Shown here in pieces: positions 44,744-53,883 of a stretch of DNA of 64,000 bases. Each line of letters starts with the position of its first letter. The stretch's first letter is position 1. Below the pieces are notes generated by a model. The model was not told the origin of the DNA. It made no database searches and saw only the letters and a program-made list of their open reading frames with translations. The translations under genes and the position numbers were made by a program. The DNA is taken from NCBI GenBank assembly GCA_965662685.1, contig CBFIIQ010000004.1, forward strand, positions 39,143 through 103,142, read 5' to 3'. This DNA comes from Eutrophocola sp965662685 (GTDB lineage: Bacteria; Pseudomonadota; Gammaproteobacteria; Pseudomonadales; Pseudohongiellaceae).

Positions 44744-46204
44744 ATGTACAGTAATCTCATAATCGACCTGATGCAGATTATCATACTAACGATTAGTACA
44801 GTCGTGGTAATGATTACAACTGCCTTTAAACGCGACCATGGCCTGATCAGCGGTCTCACCGTATTCGGCCTGTTTGCATCCTTGCTGACCTTTGTCTTTA
44901 TCCAGCCGGTACTCCCGCTGGAAGCTACACAGTTACTCACCATTGATGAGTACAGCCTGTTTTTCTCCAATCTGATTATCATAGGCGCTATTGGTGTGGC
45001 CTTGCTGGCTTATCCCTATTTCCAGAACCACAACGTGCAGAATGAGGAATTCTATATTCTGTTGATGACAGCTACTCTGGGGGCTGTGGTACTTGCCTGC
45101 AGCAATCATTTCGTTGCCTTTCTGCTTGGTATGGAAATGATGGGTGTCAGTCTTTATGCAATGATTGCCTATCCGGTTCACGCCACAAAATCAGCTAAAT
45201 TTCCACTTGAAGCTGGTATTAAATACCTGATCCTTTCCGCTTTGACCTCCGGCGTCACACTGTTTGGTATAGCACTTGTTTATGCCTACATTGGCACTAT
45301 GGGCTTTGATGAAATACCTGCAGCTCTGGAAGCTGCCGGTGAATTAGGTCCGGTTTTTCTGATTGGGGTATTGATGATCGTCGCTGGCTCTGCATTCAAA
45401 CTGTCCCTGGTACCATTTCATATCTGGACCCCAGATGTTTACGAAGGCGCCCCGGTTCCGGTTACCGCCTTTCTCGCTACTGTGTCAAAAGCCGCCATGC
45501 TTGCTGTGACGTTGCGACTATTATTGGTATCCAATGCCATTGAATTCAATGTTGTCACTACGACACTGACTGTTATGGCTGCCGCATCAATCATCTTCGG
45601 TAATTTACTTGCCTTGATGCAGGAAAACGTAAAACGTCTATTTGCCTATTCTTCAATTGCTCATTTGGGCTATCTGCTGGTCATCATAGTTGCTGCCGCT
45701 AAGATACCTGGTGCACTATCCGTGGAAGGTGTCAGTTTCTATATGCTGGCTTATTTTGTCATGTCTCTTTCCGGCTTTGCCGTTATCAGCGCATTGTCTA
45801 ATAGCGAAAAAGAATATGATCAGCTGGGAGATTTTCGTGGTTTGTTCTGGCGTAATAGTTGGGTCTCCATGGTACTGATTACTGTATTGCTATCACTTGC
45901 AGGTATTCCTTTGACAGCTGGCTTTATTGGAAAGTTTTATATTTTCACTACCGGCGTGGAAGGGGAATTATGGTTTTTGCTTACTATGCTGATTATCGGT
46001 AGCGCGATTGGCCTTTATTATTACCTGCGTCTTATCTATATCATGTTGCAGCCTGCGGAAAACAGTGCCGACGATCCGGCCGCAGTTTCTCTGCCACTGG
46101 GTGTCCATGCTGTGATGGCTGCCATGACCGTAGCGATTATCTATCTGGGCGTTTATCCCGCACCGATGATAGAAACCCTGCAAAGCCTGGCGAGTGCTTT
46201 TTAA
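44744..46204 (+). CDS. nuoN: NADH-quinone oxidoreductase subunit N
   Basis: Third antiporter-like subunit, 486 residues, about fourteen helices. Conserved blocks are FLLGMEMMGVSLYAMIAY, SAFKLSLVPFHIWTPDVYEG and QENVKRLFAYSSIAHLGYLLV. It closes the operon: all thirteen genes of the fused-CD type are present in the usual order and none is broken. The next gene, a recombinase-like frame, starts 383 bases later. Confidence 0.97.
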   Translation: MYSNLIIDLMQIIILTISTVVVMITTAFKRDHGLISGLTVFGLFASLLTFVFIQPVLPLEATQLLTIDEYSLFFSNLIIIGAIGVALLAYPYFQNHNVQNEEFYILLMTATLGAVVLACSNHFVAFLLGMEMMGVSLYAMIAYPVHATKSAKFPLEAGIKYLILSALTSGVTLFGIALVYAYIGTMGFDEIPAALEAAGELGPVFLIGVLMIVAGSAFKLSLVPFHIWTPDVYEGAPVPVTAFLATVSKAAMLAVTLRLLLVSNAIEFNVVTTTLTVMAAASIIFGNLLALMQENVKRLFAYSSIAHLGYLLVIIVAAAKIPGALSVEGVSFYMLAYFVMSLSGFAVISALSNSEKEYDQLGDFRGLFWRNSWVSMVLITVLLSLAGIPLTAGFIGKFYIFTTGVEGELWFLLTMLIIGSAIGLYYYLRLIYIMLQPAENSADDPAAVSLPLGVHAVMAAMTVAIIYLGVYPAPMIETLQSLASAF

Positions 46205-46587
46205 AATACTCGCCCTGGAATCAATATCCCGCTGCGCAGCGCTCAATTAACGTGACACTGCGCCAGCAACCCGTCTTCAAAATCCCCATTATTGCTCTCA
46301 ATAGCACTTTTTTGGTTATTTTTTAATCAGGATTGCCGATAACTCTATGAAATCAGTCTTATTTTTGCCTGTTTACTTGCATTGCTAAATCCATAGTGAT
46401 TACAATCGCTACCCCGGCTGGATATATGTGCAAACAGAGACACAATTTGCATAGTTATAAAGTAGTTACAGACGGAATTGAAAGAAGTTTCAACATAATT
46501 CTGGAAACAGTAAGTCGTAGCCAGTAACAGGCCTGAGTATTCTTTGACAAACCTCTGAATACCAGCAGGCAGACCCGGAGTCCCGTT
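46205..46587. other. Spacer between nuoN and the recombinase-like gene
   Basis: 383 bases without a convincing gene. A small stem TATTG/CAATA (46290-46303) followed by GCAC and six Ts (46308-46313) may be the nuo terminator but the stem is weak. A palindrome CGCTGCGCAGCG lies just after nuoN. A TTGACA near 46541 lacks a matching -10. Confidence 0.35.
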
Positions 46588-47286
46588 ATGTCGGTTTACA
46601 GCTATACCCGAACATCACAAATAGAATGCCTGGAAACCTCCCAGGATCTTGAAAGCATCCTTGAAAAAGAAGATCTGCGCCTGCAAACCTATGCCTTGGG
46701 CGAAGGTATGAAAGTTGGAGAACGCTTTCTTGATGTAAACCAGAAATGGAATGTCAGCTTTATGAAACGTCCGCAGGCGATCAGCATGATGAGTCGCGCT
46801 GAAGCAGGGGACATTATCCTGGTCTGCACACTGGAGCGAATCTTCAGTAATTGTGATGATATGGTTAACACCTTACAGGAATTGAGAAAGCGCAAAATTA
46901 AATTAATTGTGGTTGATCTCAATGGTGAAGTGACCGATCTCGAATTAACACCAAAATTCACCGATGTACTGAAAATTTTCCACAGTCTGGAACGTCGGCG
47001 TTCCACAGAACGTATTAAAACCGTAAAGCAGAGCCAACGTAAACAGGGCCGTTTTCTCGGTGGCAGCCGTCCATTTGGGTATATGATTCACTCCAATGGC
47101 AGGCTTATCGAAAACCCCATGGAACAGCGGGTTCTGAAAAAAATTCTGGAAATGAAAAAGCAGGGCAAATCACTCAGGGCAATTTCAGCTGAAGTCAGCA
47201 CGCCAATCATGCCGGTCAGTTTCAAAACTGTACAGCGCCTGATCAAGCGCCATGATTCGGAAATAACAGCACGACAGGAAAGCTGA
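46588..47286 (+). CDS. Serine-recombinase-like protein with altered active site
   Basis: Resolvase/invertase-fold protein, 232 residues. The N-terminus MSVYSYTRTS aligns with the resolvase start, giving Arg8 and Ser10 at the positions of the catalytic Arg and nucleophile. The motif that reads L-D-R-L-G-R in active resolvases is here L-E-R-I-F-S (residues 82-87), so the Asp is Glu and the second catalytic Arg is Ser. The segment GRFLGGSRPFGY, typical of larger serine recombinases, and a C-terminal helix-turn-helix (about 190-222, GKSLRAISAEV) are present. No transposon partner genes or terminal repeats flank it. It may be a domesticated or inactive recombinase acting as a DNA-binding protein; that is inference. 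Confidence 0.72.
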   Translation: MSVYSYTRTSQIECLETSQDLESILEKEDLRLQTYALGEGMKVGERFLDVNQKWNVSFMKRPQAISMMSRAEAGDIILVCTLERIFSNCDDMVNTLQELRKRKIKLIVVDLNGEVTDLELTPKFTDVLKIFHSLERRRSTERIKTVKQSQRKQGRFLGGSRPFGYMIHSNGRLIENPMEQRVLKKILEMKKQGKSLRAISAEVSTPIMPVSFKTVQRLIKRHDSEITARQES

Positions 47287-47414
47287 TTCCTGTTTGCCGG
47301 TACCACTGAGTTAATTTTGATCTTCTGCTGTCCGCTGGTACTTTAGACCTGGCAGTAAAGTCATTAGTAAGTAGCTGCGTAGCCAGTGGGGCTGAATCCC
47401 TGCATAATGCCGTC

Positions 47415-48662
47415 ATGTTAAAATCCACTCCATTTCTCATAGGCCTGCGTTACCTTCTCGCCAGGAAAAATAACCGGGTTATTTCCTTTACATCGCTGAT
47501 CTCCATGGCAGGTCTCACTCTCGGCGTTATGGCTATTATTGTTGTGCTCTCGGTTTTTAATGGATCCCAGGGGATCATGCGTGATCGTACCCTGATCACA
47601 GTACCCCACGGGAACATCAACGCAGACAGTGACTTTGCATTCTGGCAAGAAGCCACGACGCTGCTTACACAAAACCCAGAGATTGAAGGAATTGCGCCGT
47701 ATATTGCTTTGGAAGCCTTACTAAGTCGTCAAGGCTATCATCAGGTAACAGAAATAAAGGCCATTTCACCTGACAATGAAGCCAGTGTTTCAACTATCGC
47801 CGAGAACATGGTGCAGGGAAGTTTTGATTCACTGGTACCCGGTGCAAACCGCATCATACTGGGGAGAACCCTTGCCACAAATCTTCGCCTTAATCTTGGC
47901 GATGCCGTCAATCTTATTGTGCCGGTGATATCTGGTAACAATTCTCTGCAACTTAATATGCACCGCTTTACTGTATCAGGCGTTTTCGACCCCCAGTTCA
48001 CTATTGGTTCCGAGCTGGCACTGATTCATATTCAAGACAGCTCGGCCTTGTTGGGACTGGAAGATATTAATCAAAGTATCCAGTTACGTTTGCGTGTTAA
48101 CGATCCCGATCAGGCAGCGTCCGTTATTGCCAGCAGTGTCAAGATATTACAAGCTGAGTTTCCTGAACAACAATTTAGCGGCAGGGACTGGAGCATTACT
48201 GAAGCAAGTCTATTTAGTGCCCTGAAAATGGAAAAACTGTTGACCTGGTTTATGTTAATGATGATTGTGGCTATCGGCGCCTTCAATATAGTTTCTACCC
48301 TGGTGATGGTAGTTTCTGAGAAGAAAGCAGATATCGCCATTCTGCGCACGATGGGTGCAAGTGATAAAACCATCATGGCCATTTTTGTGGTACAAGGCAC
48401 GGTTGTCGGCGTACTTGGGACAATCGCTGGCGCATTGACCGGGGTATTTATTGCCAGTAATTTTTCTTCATTCTCCAGCGCTTTGGAGCAACTGCTGGCC
48501 CCGGTAGATCTTTATGTGATCAGCGCACTTCCCGCAAGACTGGAAAGCTTTGATGTCTGGGTAACCTGTTGCGCGGCACTGGTTATCAGTTTCCTGGCGA
48601 CACTTTATCCTGCCTACAAGGCATCCCAGATTCTTCCCGCAGAAGTTTTACGTTATGAATGA
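47415..48662 (+). CDS. lolC: Lipoprotein-releasing system permease LolC
   Basis: Inner-membrane subunit of the LolCDE ABC exporter that extracts lipoproteins for transfer to LolA. Four membrane helices: one near the N-terminus (ISMAGLTLGVMAIIVVLSVFNG), a large periplasmic domain, and three at the C-terminus with the VSEKKADIAILRTMGAS loop that contacts LolD. Ends with the family tail PAEVLRYE. Assigned LolC by order, since LolC and LolE are paralogues. Length 415 residues. It overlaps lolD by 8 bases. Confidence 0.92.
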   Translation: MLKSTPFLIGLRYLLARKNNRVISFTSLISMAGLTLGVMAIIVVLSVFNGSQGIMRDRTLITVPHGNINADSDFAFWQEATTLLTQNPEIEGIAPYIALEALLSRQGYHQVTEIKAISPDNEASVSTIAENMVQGSFDSLVPGANRIILGRTLATNLRLNLGDAVNLIVPVISGNNSLQLNMHRFTVSGVFDPQFTIGSELALIHIQDSSALLGLEDINQSIQLRLRVNDPDQAASVIASSVKILQAEFPEQQFSGRDWSITEASLFSALKMEKLLTWFMLMMIVAIGAFNIVSTLVMVVSEKKADIAILRTMGASDKTIMAIFVVQGTVVGVLGTIAGALTGVFIASNFSSFSSALEQLLAPVDLYVISALPARLESFDVWVTCCAALVISFLATLYPAYKASQILPAEVLRYE

Positions 48663-49353
48663 CCCCGTTCTTTATTGCCAACACCTTTCACGATCCTATC
48701 AGGAAGGGGGTAATACCCTCGAAGTACTGAAAGATGTCAATTTATCAGTAGCCGCAGGGCAAAGTGTCGCTATTAAGGGGACTTCGGGCTCAGGTAAAAC
48801 CACCTTGCTCAACCTGCTTGGTGGAATTGATAAACCAACGTCCGGCCTGGTAAGCATTCTTGGGCAGAATCTATCAACCCTTGCAGGTAAACAACTCGAT
48901 AAATTGCGCAATCAGACACTGGGCTTCGTTTATCAGTTCCACCATTTGTTGGGAGAGTTTTCAGCACAGGAAAATGCCGCCATGCCATTAATCATTGCCC
49001 GACGGCCCTATGAAGAATGTATGGAAAAAGCCGCGCTCATTCTGGAACGTGTGGGATTACAAGAGCGTCTTTCACACAAACCAGCCCAGCTTTCTGGTGG
49101 TGAACGCCAGCGTGTTGCCATAGCCAGAGCCCTGATCAACAATCCTGCCTGTGTCTTGATGGATGAACCTACCGGTAATCTTGATGGTCATACTGCCAAG
49201 GGAATTCAGGCGCTGATGCAGTCCCTGAAAGCAGAAAGCACAACCAGTTTTATAGTGGTCACACATGATCCTGTTTTTGCAGCACAGATGGATACATCCT
49301 ATCTATTGGATAATGGTGTTCTGAGTGCCGATAACGCTCAGGACGAGCAATAA
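48655..49353 (+). CDS. lolD: Lipoprotein-releasing system ATP-binding protein LolD
   Basis: ATPase that powers lipoprotein release. Walker A GTSGSGKT is at residues 42-49, the signature is LSGGERQRVAIARAL, and Walker B is CVLMDEPTGNLD. The Q-loop region reads GFVYQFHHLLGEFSA, typical of LolD. Length 232 residues. It lies between its two permease genes, overlapping lolC by 8 bases and ending 2 bases before lolE. Confidence 0.96.
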   Translation: MNDPVLYCQHLSRSYQEGGNTLEVLKDVNLSVAAGQSVAIKGTSGSGKTTLLNLLGGIDKPTSGLVSILGQNLSTLAGKQLDKLRNQTLGFVYQFHHLLGEFSAQENAAMPLIIARRPYEECMEKAALILERVGLQERLSHKPAQLSGGERQRVAIARALINNPACVLMDEPTGNLDGHTAKGIQALMQSLKAESTTSFIVVTHDPVFAAQMDTSYLLDNGVLSADNAQDEQ

Positions 49354-49355
49354 GC

Positions 49356-50612
49356 ATGCAGACTCCATTCGCACTCTTTATCGGCAAACGCTATACATCA
49401 ATTCGCTCGCGTAATTTATTGATTGGCTTCATTTCCCTGTTATCGATAATTGGTCTGAGCCTGGGCGTCGCGGTTTTGATCACAGTGCTGTCGGTAATGA
49501 ATGGCTTTGACCGTGAGTTGCAAAACAGAATACTTGCCATGGTTCCGCATATCACAATTTATAATGGCAGAAGTGAGCCTCCGATGAGCACTGCCCAATG
49601 GGCGGTCTATCAACCTGAACTTGAAAACATTAATGGCATAACAGCTACTGCTCCATTTCTGCAGGTTGAGGGCATGTTACTTGCCAATGGTAGCAGCAAG
49701 GGCATTATTCTGAATGGCGTGGATACCCAGCAGGAGAGGCAGGTTTCCAGCATTGAATCATTTCTGGTTACAGGCAGCCTTGAGACACTCACGGATAAAA
49801 GTTACAACATTCTAATCGGCGAGGAGATGGCCCGAAATCTCGGTGTTACGTTGGGCGACTCTGTTACCGTCGTTTCAACTGTTGTGCCCATTACCCCTTT
49901 GGGAGAATTTACCCGCTACAAAAAATTCACCGTTGGAGGCATTTTCCGCGTTGGCTCGCAACTGGATAACGGGCTGGCACTGGCATATTTAAGCGATGTC
50001 CAACGGGTTTACCGCCTTGGCAACAATATTGATGGACTTCGCATTCAGGTTAATGATTTATTCAATGTCGATGGCATAAGTCAGCAAATTCGTGAGGATG
50101 TCACTGATTCACATATGTTGTCGAACTGGACCTGGGATTACGGCAATATTTATGAAAACATCCGTCTCTCCAAATCGCTGGTGGGTCTGTTGTTGTCATT
50201 ACTTGTCGCAGTAGCGGCCTTTAATGTGGTGGTCAGTCTTATCATGGTGGTGAAGGAAAAGCAGGGCGATATCGCCATTCTTAGAACCATGGGAACGCCC
50301 TTGCACAGCATACGTAATATTTTCCTGGTGCAGGGCTTGAGCATCGGCCTGATAGGGACGCTGTTGGGGCTGATGCTGGGGATAATCTTCTCACTCACTG
50401 TCAGTGATATTGTCAGCTGGATTGAAAGCCTGCTAGGAATGCAATTTCTCAATGCCGACGTCTATCCAGTCAATTACCTGCCTTCACAATTGTATATTCT
50501 TGATATTCTGCTGGTGTGCGGCATTTCATTAGCATTGAGTATGCTGGCCACTATATTACCGGCACAGTCAGCAGCCAGGATAGACCCGGCTGAGGTCCTG
50601 CGTTATGAATAA
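49356..50612 (+). CDS. lolE: Lipoprotein-releasing system permease LolE
   Basis: Second permease of LolCDE, 418 residues, same topology as LolC: N-terminal helix (LLSIIGLSLGVAVLITVLSVMNG), periplasmic domain, three C-terminal helices. The cytoplasmic coupling loop is VKEKQGDIAILRTMGTP and the tail is PAEVLRYE. Assigned LolE by its third position in the operon. The following 129-base spacer contains the hairpin before comEC. Confidence 0.92.
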   Translation: MQTPFALFIGKRYTSIRSRNLLIGFISLLSIIGLSLGVAVLITVLSVMNGFDRELQNRILAMVPHITIYNGRSEPPMSTAQWAVYQPELENINGITATAPFLQVEGMLLANGSSKGIILNGVDTQQERQVSSIESFLVTGSLETLTDKSYNILIGEEMARNLGVTLGDSVTVVSTVVPITPLGEFTRYKKFTVGGIFRVGSQLDNGLALAYLSDVQRVYRLGNNIDGLRIQVNDLFNVDGISQQIREDVTDSHMLSNWTWDYGNIYENIRLSKSLVGLLLSLLVAVAAFNVVVSLIMVVKEKQGDIAILRTMGTPLHSIRNIFLVQGLSIGLIGTLLGLMLGIIFSLTVSDIVSWIESLLGMQFLNADVYPVNYLPSQLYILDILLVCGISLALSMLATILPAQSAARIDPAEVLRYE

Positions 50613-50698
50613 GCTTAGCGCTATTTGAACCCGGCATTTCATTAATTCTTAAAACCCGCGTCTTAAGTACTGCAATTCTCTAAAGCAATTTCTGAAAG

Positions 50699-50735
50699 CC
50701 TGCACTAAGCTGAAAGCGAAAAAAAGTAGTGCAGG
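50699..50735 (+). promoter_or_regulatory. Inverted repeat covering the comEC ribosome-binding site
   Basis: A perfect 9-base inverted repeat, CCTGCACTA (50699-50707) and TAGTGCAGG (50727-50735), with a 19-base loop. The right arm contains most of the AGGG ribosome-binding site (50733-50736), 5 bases before the comEC ATG. If it folds in the mRNA it would hide the ribosome-binding site. Folding and function are inferred. Confidence 0.5.
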
Positions 50736-50741
50736 GTACGC

Positions 50742-53090
50742 ATGCGTGAATCGATTTTGTCATTTGGCCTTGGTGTCTTTATCGCCGGTTTCGTATCCCA
50801 TCTCCCTGAATACAACTTTATTTTTTTACTTTTCCTGCCGGCGTTACTGGCCCTTCGTTTCCCGTTACTAAAACTCCCGGCTGCCTATTGTCTCGGATTA
50901 TTCTGCCTGTTTCACTGGGCATCGGCTCACTACCAAACCATCCTGCCTGTTGAACTGGAACAAAAGGATCTTTGGGTCAGGGGTATTGTGACCGGTTTGC
51001 CTCAGCGTCAGGAAACTAATACGCGCTTTACTTTTCGGCCTGTTTCACTTTGCATACAAACTGACATCAGTGACTGTCTTTTGCTACGGAAAAGTGAACT
51101 CCACAAATTACTCCTGCAGGATTTTTCTAACGAACAATATTTACCAGGACAACACTGGCTGTTAAAAGTCAGACTCAAGCGCCCCCATGGTTTCGCCAAC
51201 CCCGGCAGCTTTGACTATGAACGCTGGCTATTTCAGGAACAATTCAGTGCCACAGGTTATGTTCGTAATGAATTTTCTTCTGTCGTGCTCGATGAACGAC
51301 AACACTGGTTACTTCACCCATGGCTTGATCGCCTCAGATACCGACTGCAGCAGCAAATTAACCAGCTGGATCTGGTAGTACCTGGATATCTTTCAGCGCT
51401 AATTATCGGGGATCGTTATCGAATTACGGACGCGCAATGGCGCTTGTTAACCACGACAGGCACTAATCACCTGATGGTGATTTCAGGCTTGCATATAGGG
51501 CTCGTCGCCTGGCTTATGTTTACTCTTGGTAGTTTCATATTCAGGCATATTCCAGCACTTTGCCTGTTTATTGCCGCACCCAGATTGGCAGCAGTGACCG
51601 CACTCATTGCGGCTTTTCTCTATGCCGGTCTTGCCGGTTTCAGCCTGCCTGTTCAGCGCGCACTGGTAATGGTTATTTGCCTGATGACGGGGCAGCTAAT
51701 GGTCAGGCAAGTATCCCCCGTCAACAGCCTTGCTTTGGCGTTTTTCATCATCACCCTGTTTGACCCCCTGGCTCTGCAAAGCGCCGGTTTCTGGTTGTCT
51801 TTCGTTGCCGTAGGGATACTGCTGGCAACTATTCCAGTCAGTAATGGAAACGATAATGCGCCAGCCTGGCTGATTAGAATTAAAAGCCTGCTATCTTGTC
51901 AGTGTTATTTATTTATCGGCATGTTACCAATAATGCTACTGTTTTTTGGCCAGGTCAGTTTGCTTGCGCCCCTGGTTAATCTACTCGCCATTCCCTTTAT
52001 TGGTATGCTGATTGTTCCTTTATGTCTCCTTTCTCTGTTAGCAGGTCTGTTTAGTCAATCAGGCTTTGCTGTTCTGCTATCGATTCCTGACTTTCTCTTA
52101 AGTGAAGTAGCAGGCTTTCTGCAAGGACTCATTAGTATTCCGGAACTGTTCATTATGGAATTTCCGGCATTGCCTCGCTGGTTATGGGTAATTCTGCTTC
52201 TGGCGGTGTTACTGCAATTTATTTATCCACGCCTGGCTATAAAAATTGCGGGCTTTCTGATCCTTTCAGTTTGCCTGAATTATTCTCCGCAGAGACCTAT
52301 TAAAAATGAAGCTGTTCTCGATATTCTTGATGTTGGTCAGGGCCTGGCTGTAGTAGTCACCACGCAAACACATCAACTGGTTTATGACACAGGTCCAGCC
52401 TACAACCCGAGCTTTAATGCTGGTAGCGCGATTATCCAACCTTTCTTGCGACATATGAATCTGGGAGCCCCTGACATTATTGTGGTGAGTCATGGGGATA
52501 ATGACCATGCCGGCGGTTTGACAGCATTGGTCAGTAATTTCCCCAATGTAGAGATCTATGCAGGCGAAACTATCATGCAACTTGGCAGTCTGGGAAATCC
52601 ACCTGCTTTGCATGGCTGTTTGAGTGGTACCCACTGGTGGTGGGACGGGGTAAAGTTCGAATTTATCTATCCCGGGCGCCAATCTCAGTCAGGAAATAAT
52701 GCCTCCTGTGTGCTAAAAATAACTACCGGTAATTTCAGTGCGCTGCTAACCGGTGATATTGAGAAAGAAGCCGAGTTGGCGCTACTGAAAAGCGCAAGAA
52801 ACGTGCTGAAAGCAGATCTTATGACAGCGCCACATCATGGCAGCAAGACGTCTTCCATAGCTCCTTTTATTCGTCGTGTTGCACCCGATTATGTCGTCTT
52901 TTCCAGCGGATATCTTAATAGTTTCGGCCATCCTCATGCTGACGTCAGACAACGTTATAAAGATCTCAAGAGCAACCTTTATGGAACCGCCGGGAGCGGT
53001 GCACTTCGTTTTCACCTGAGTGCTGCTGACGGCATCAGGTCTGTAGCCAGCTATCGCCGAACACATCCCAGATTCTGGCATTTGGACTAA
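50742..53090 (+). CDS. comEC: DNA internalization protein ComEC/Rec2
   Basis: Inner-membrane channel for uptake of single-stranded DNA in natural transformation. The N-terminus has hydrophobic helices and a soluble OB-like domain (about residues 55-200). The Competence domain follows with many helices, starting around GTNHLMVISGLHIGLVAW. A C-terminal metallo-beta-lactamase-like domain begins near residue 520 (VLDILDVGQGLAVVV) and carries the metal motif SHGDNDHAGG. The length of 782 residues is full. The position between lol and exbB genes matches Pseudomonas-type genomes. Whether the organism is naturally competent depends on pilus genes outside the window. Confidence 0.94.
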   Translation: MRESILSFGLGVFIAGFVSHLPEYNFIFLLFLPALLALRFPLLKLPAAYCLGLFCLFHWASAHYQTILPVELEQKDLWVRGIVTGLPQRQETNTRFTFRPVSLCIQTDISDCLLLRKSELHKLLLQDFSNEQYLPGQHWLLKVRLKRPHGFANPGSFDYERWLFQEQFSATGYVRNEFSSVVLDERQHWLLHPWLDRLRYRLQQQINQLDLVVPGYLSALIIGDRYRITDAQWRLLTTTGTNHLMVISGLHIGLVAWLMFTLGSFIFRHIPALCLFIAAPRLAAVTALIAAFLYAGLAGFSLPVQRALVMVICLMTGQLMVRQVSPVNSLALAFFIITLFDPLALQSAGFWLSFVAVGILLATIPVSNGNDNAPAWLIRIKSLLSCQCYLFIGMLPIMLLFFGQVSLLAPLVNLLAIPFIGMLIVPLCLLSLLAGLFSQSGFAVLLSIPDFLLSEVAGFLQGLISIPELFIMEFPALPRWLWVILLLAVLLQFIYPRLAIKIAGFLILSVCLNYSPQRPIKNEAVLDILDVGQGLAVVVTTQTHQLVYDTGPAYNPSFNAGSAIIQPFLRHMNLGAPDIIVVSHGDNDHAGGLTALVSNFPNVEIYAGETIMQLGSLGNPPALHGCLSGTHWWWDGVKFEFIYPGRQSQSGNNASCVLKITTGNFSALLTGDIEKEAELALLKSARNVLKADLMTAPHHGSKTSSIAPFIRRVAPDYVVFSSGYLNSFGHPHADVRQRYKDLKSNLYGTAGSGALRFHLSAADGIRSVASYRRTHPRFWHLD

Positions 53091-53229
53091 GCACAAAGCG
53101 ATATTTCAAGTATGGTAAGTCTTGCTAATATGATAAAGTGTTCGCTTTATAAGGTATTGTTAATACGCAGATTTTTAGCTGAATCCCGAGTGAGCAGCGA
53201 GAAACTGCAGACAGTAAGGATCGAAGAAA

Positions 53230-53865
53230 TTGTTTGAGATTGTACAGGCCGGCGGCTGGTTAATGCTACCAATCATTCTGTGTTCCATCGTTGCTATTGC
53301 GATCATCATTGAACGCTTCTGGACCTTGAACCCGACGCGTATTGCGCCGCGCAATGTACTCGCTGAAGTATGGGGTAAGATCAAGCAAAATCAGCTTGAT
53401 GCAAGTGAATTACGGGATCTTCGGATGTCGTCACCGCTGGGGCAGATACTTGCTGCCGGACTGGTGAACTCCAAGGCCGGCAGAAGCATCATGACGGAAA
53501 GTATTGAGCAGGCGGCCAGCCATGTAGTCCACGACCTCGAACGCTATCTGAGCACACTGGGCACAATTGCCGCTATCACACCTTTACTCGGTTTACTGGG
53601 CACGGTGTTTGGTATGATCAGGGTTTTTAGTGAAATCATGGCGCAGGGAACCGGAAATGCCAACGCTTTGGCAGGCGGAATTTCAGAGGCCTTGATTACC
53701 ACTGCGGCTGGCCTTTGTGTAGGTATACCGGCACTGATGTTTTACCGGATGTTTCTGCGCAGAGTAGAGAGCCTTGTCATCGACCTGGAAAGAGAATCCA
53801 TCAAGCTGGTGGATGCTTTGCATACTTCCCGAGGAGTTGAAATCAGGGAAGCCGGCGAAAGCTGA
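53230..53865 (+). CDS. exbB: ExbB/TolQ/MotA family proton channel protein
   Basis: Inner-membrane proton-channel subunit that energises an outer-membrane process together with ExbD. Three helices are visible, the first at GGWLMLPIILCSIVAIAIII, the others around ITPLLGLLGTVFGMIRVF and EALITTAAGLCVGIPALMFY; these hold the family threonines and prolines. The start is a TTG with AAGGA about 9 bases upstream; no ATG precedes the conserved N-terminus. Length 211 residues. Partner exbD follows after 18 bases. No tonB gene is present here, so the energised target is unknown. Confidence 0.92.
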   Translation: MFEIVQAGGWLMLPIILCSIVAIAIIIERFWTLNPTRIAPRNVLAEVWGKIKQNQLDASELRDLRMSSPLGQILAAGLVNSKAGRSIMTESIEQAASHVVHDLERYLSTLGTIAAITPLLGLLGTVFGMIRVFSEIMAQGTGNANALAGGISEALITTAAGLCVGIPALMFYRMFLRRVESLVIDLERESIKLVDALHTSRGVEIREAGES

Positions 53866-53883
53866 GCAACGGGGAATACGCGG

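Noticed and set aside
46290..46313. Strong terminator after nuoN
   Set aside because: The stem has only 5 AT-rich pairs and is separated from the T-run by four bases. Kept only as a weak possibility in the spacer note.
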